Positions 34,677 through 36,915 of a DNA stretch of 36,915 nt are shown in pieces. The position numbers and the translations under genes were made by a program. Positions within the stretch are counted from its first letter, which is position 1. The number at the start of each line of letters is the position of its first letter. This stretch comes from Myxococcota bacterium. Its GTDB lineage: Bacteria; Myxococcota_A; Bradymonadia; Bradymonadales; GCA-2716585. The stretch covers positions 1-36,915 of the forward strand of contig CAUJGC010000221.1 of NCBI GenBank assembly GCA_963169075.1. Direction: 5' to 3'. The notes under the pieces were generated by a model. That model saw only the letters and a list, made by a program, of their open reading frames with translations, did not search any database and was not told the DNA's origin.

Positions 34677-36650
34677 ATGAAGATCAACCGGCAGTTTGGC
34701 GACTACTTCGTCTTGAAGCGGATCGGCGTCGGTGGGATGGCCGAGATCTTTCTGGGGCTGCGCCGGGGCCCGGGTGAGTTCGAGAAGCTCTACGCGCTGA
34801 AGGCCATCATGGGGGGGCGGGAGAAGAACCCGACCTTCCAGCACATGTTCCAGACCGAAGCGGAGGTGGCGGCTCGCTTCAACCACCCCCACGTCGTGCA
34901 GCTCTACGATGTCGTGCGGATCGACAAGCTGGACGTGATGGTGATGGAGTTCATCCCGGGGCACACGCTGGAGGAGGTGGTGCAGCTGGCGCGGGAGCGC
35001 GGCCGGGAGCTGCCCGCCGATCTGGCGGTCTTCCTCTTGATGGAGGTGTGCGAGGGGCTGGAGTACATCCACACCCTGACCGACTGGAGCGGCCACCCGC
35101 TGGGGATCGTCCACCGGGACATGTCGCCGCAGAACATCATGGTGACCTACGACGGGGTCGCCAAGGTCTTTGACTTCGGCATCGCGAAGCTGCGGACGCG
35201 CCCGGACAACCGCGAGATCCTCGGCTCGATGGTGGGGAAGCTGGGGTATATGCCGCCGGAGCAGGTGCGGGGCGACGCGGTGGACGCGCGGGCCGACGTG
35301 TTCGCGGTGGGGTGCATGCTCTGGGAGCTGACGCTGGGGCGGCCGCTCTTCAACCAGAAGAGCGACATCCAGCGGATCAACGCCGTGATGGAGGAGCCCA
35401 TCCCGCGCCCCACGGAGCTCAGCGAGCGCTACCCGCGCCTCCTGGAGCGGATCGTGATGCGGGCGCTGGAGAAGGACCCCGCGGCGCGCTTCGGGAGCTG
35501 CGCCGAGCTGCGCGAGGAGCTGAGCAAGTACCTCAAGCTGAGCGCCACCAAGCCGGATCGCCGCCAGGCCGCGGCGTTCATGGGCGGGCTCTTCGCCCAG
35601 GAGATCCAGTCCTTCAATGACGATATGGCCCTGGCGCGCCAGATGGCCGAAGAGAAGGACCCCACGCTCAACATCGACGTGCATCAGCTCATGGCCGCGG
35701 TGCAGGGCCAGCTCCTGGAGGGGACGCCCGGCGGCGGGGTGGTGGAGATGAAGCCCACGGCGCCTGCGGCGCTGGTGGCGCCGCTGCCCCCGACCCTGGC
35801 CCCGGCCTCCTCGCCCCCCCAGGCGGCGCCCTCGCCTCGCCTGGAGGAGACGCCGCCGCTGCCGCCGGTGGTGGTCGGCGTGCCGCGCGGGGTGGTGCTG
35901 GGGATCGTGGCGGTGGCGATCCTCCTGATCGCGGCGGCGGGCGCGGTGGGCTACATCGCCGCGACCCGAGGCGCCGCGGCGGCTCCAGTCACGCCCCAGG
36001 TCAAGGAGGGGAGCCTGACCCTGGAGACGACCCCGCCAGGCGCCGCCGTGACGCTGAACGGCCGCCGCCTGAGCGTGCACACCCCAGTGACCCTGCCCGG
36101 GCTGGAGCTTGGGGTGACCCACCGGGTCACCCTGGAGCTGGAGGGCCACCAGCCCGCCGAGCGCGAGGTGAACCTGAGCGCGGCCCGCGCCGAGGAGCGC
36201 GTGTCGGTGACGCTGGAGGCCGCAGCGCCGGCCTCGGCGCCGCCCCCTGCGGCGGCCCACGGCTCCGTGCGCCTGACCGCGACCCCCCGCGAGGTCACCG
36301 TCTTCCTCGACGGCGCCCAGGTCGGGACCGGCTCGCCGCTCACGCTCCCCGAGATCCCCGCCGGCGCCGAGCACACCCTCCGGGTGACGGCAGACGGCTT
36401 CGAAGCCGTGGACCTCGCCTTCTCCGTCCAGCCCGGCGAGGTGAAGGACTTCGAGGTGGACCTGGTGGCCGAGGGGGCGGCGGCGCCGCCCGCGTCTGCC
36501 CCGCCTGCGTCTGCCCCGGCGGCGCCTCCCCGGAGCGCCCCCGCCGGGAGCGCCCCCGCCGGGAGCGCCGCGCCGCCCCGGAGCGTGCCCCCCGCGACCG
36601 CCGCCCCGCCCAAGCCCACCGAAGACGATCCCTACCCGCTCTTGAAGTAG
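34677..36650 (+). CDS. Ser/Thr protein kinase (PknB/Pkn-like) with TM segment and two PEGA repeats
   Basis: FVLKRIGVGGMAEIFLG, YALKAI, HRDMSPQNIM, VFDFGIAKL, GYMPPEQV; TM VVLGIVAVAILLIAAAGAVGYIAA; PEGA repeats GSLTLETTPPGAAVTLNGRRL.. and GSVRLTATPREVTVFLDGAQVG.. Confidence 0.92.
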   Translation: MKINRQFGDYFVLKRIGVGGMAEIFLGLRRGPGEFEKLYALKAIMGGREKNPTFQHMFQTEAEVAARFNHPHVVQLYDVVRIDKLDVMVMEFIPGHTLEEVVQLARERGRELPADLAVFLLMEVCEGLEYIHTLTDWSGHPLGIVHRDMSPQNIMVTYDGVAKVFDFGIAKLRTRPDNREILGSMVGKLGYMPPEQVRGDAVDARADVFAVGCMLWELTLGRPLFNQKSDIQRINAVMEEPIPRPTELSERYPRLLERIVMRALEKDPAARFGSCAELREELSKYLKLSATKPDRRQAAAFMGGLFAQEIQSFNDDMALARQMAEEKDPTLNIDVHQLMAAVQGQLLEGTPGGGVVEMKPTAPAALVAPLPPTLAPASSPPQAAPSPRLEETPPLPPVVVGVPRGVVLGIVAVAILLIAAAGAVGYIAATRGAAAAPVTPQVKEGSLTLETTPPGAAVTLNGRRLSVHTPVTLPGLELGVTHRVTLELEGHQPAEREVNLSAARAEERVSVTLEAAAPASAPPPAAAHGSVRLTATPREVTVFLDGAQVGTGSPLTLPEIPAGAEHTLRVTADGFEAVDLAFSVQPGEVKDFEVDLVAEGAAAPPASAPPASAPAAPPRSAPAGSAPAGSAAPPRSVPPATAAPPKPTEDDPYPLLK

Positions 36651-36663
36651 CGCGTTGACCCCC

Positions 36664-36840
36664 CCGGGGGCGTAACGTCCAACCCTCCGGGATTGGACGA
36701 ACGCCCCCGGTCCCCCCCGTGACGGGGGGACACCGACCTCGCGGCGCTCGCCTGGGCTCTCCTCGCTGCGCTCGCCTTGGGCTCGCTCGCCACCGGTCCC
36801 CCCCAGCGACCTGTCGGTGCTCCCCCGTCACGGGGGGAGC
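36664..36840. repeat. Structured palindromic element, copy 2 with long inverted-repeat ends
   Basis: CCGGGGGCGT-AAC-GTCCAA..TTGGAC-GA-ACGCCCCCGG; TCCCCCCCGTGACGGGGGGACACCGAC (36711-36737) is near-inverse of GTCGGTGCTCCCCCGTCACGGGGGGAG (36813-36839). Confidence 0.85.
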
Positions 36841-36850
36841 CGGCCCCCAC

Positions 36851-36882
36851 CCGCCCCACGAGCGCAGCGTGGGCGGCGGTTT
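36851..36882. repeat. Second GAGCGCAGC-loop hairpin
   Basis: CCGCCCCAC-GAGCGCAGC-GTGGGCGG-CGGTTT; same loop core as 34421-34471 with a different self-complementary stem (one bulged C). Confidence 0.7.
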
Positions 36883-36915
36883 CGGGGGCGAGGGGGGTGC
36901 CGCCCCAGAGGTTTA

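Noticed and set aside
34062-36374. 770-aa - strand ORF opposite the kinase
   Set aside because: Shadow ORF; its N- and C-terminal parts translate kinase antisense and palindromic repeats.

Overview
This is a 36.9-kb window from a very GC-rich bacterium. The Asn-rich lipoprotein linkers, Cys-rich lipoproteins and PEGA-type Ser/Thr kinase suggest a Myxococcota/Bradymonadales-like genome (inference from style only). The left ~25 kb is a single + strand locus. It starts with a LuxR-type HTH regulator, followed by two giant secreted SpvB/TcdB/RHS (TcB-TcC-like) paralogs and a small Asn-rich lipoprotein. Next come a 2180-aa lipoprotein whose last ~570 aa (long helical region plus terminal beta-rich domain) resemble the stalk and TcB-binding end of TcA toxins, a second Cys-rich lipoprotein, and a membrane-anchored fibre-like repeat protein. 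I consider this Sec-exported, lipid-anchored Tc/RHS-like apparatus the best candidate for an undescribed system. The right part is on the - strand: an OB-like lipoprotein, a DEAD-box RNA helicase with a long leader, and a probable six-gene operon (DUF6599-like lipoprotein, Tat DUF362 protein, NapH-MauM/NapG-like polyferredoxin fusion, membrane protein, two related lipoproteins). A divergent + strand Ser/Thr kinase with two PEGA repeats closes the window. Two families of structured intergenic palindromes, with apparent compensatory changes between copies, punctuate the gene boundaries. No rRNA, tRNA or CRISPR was seen. No database search was possible, so all family calls rest on motif recognition in the supplied translations.
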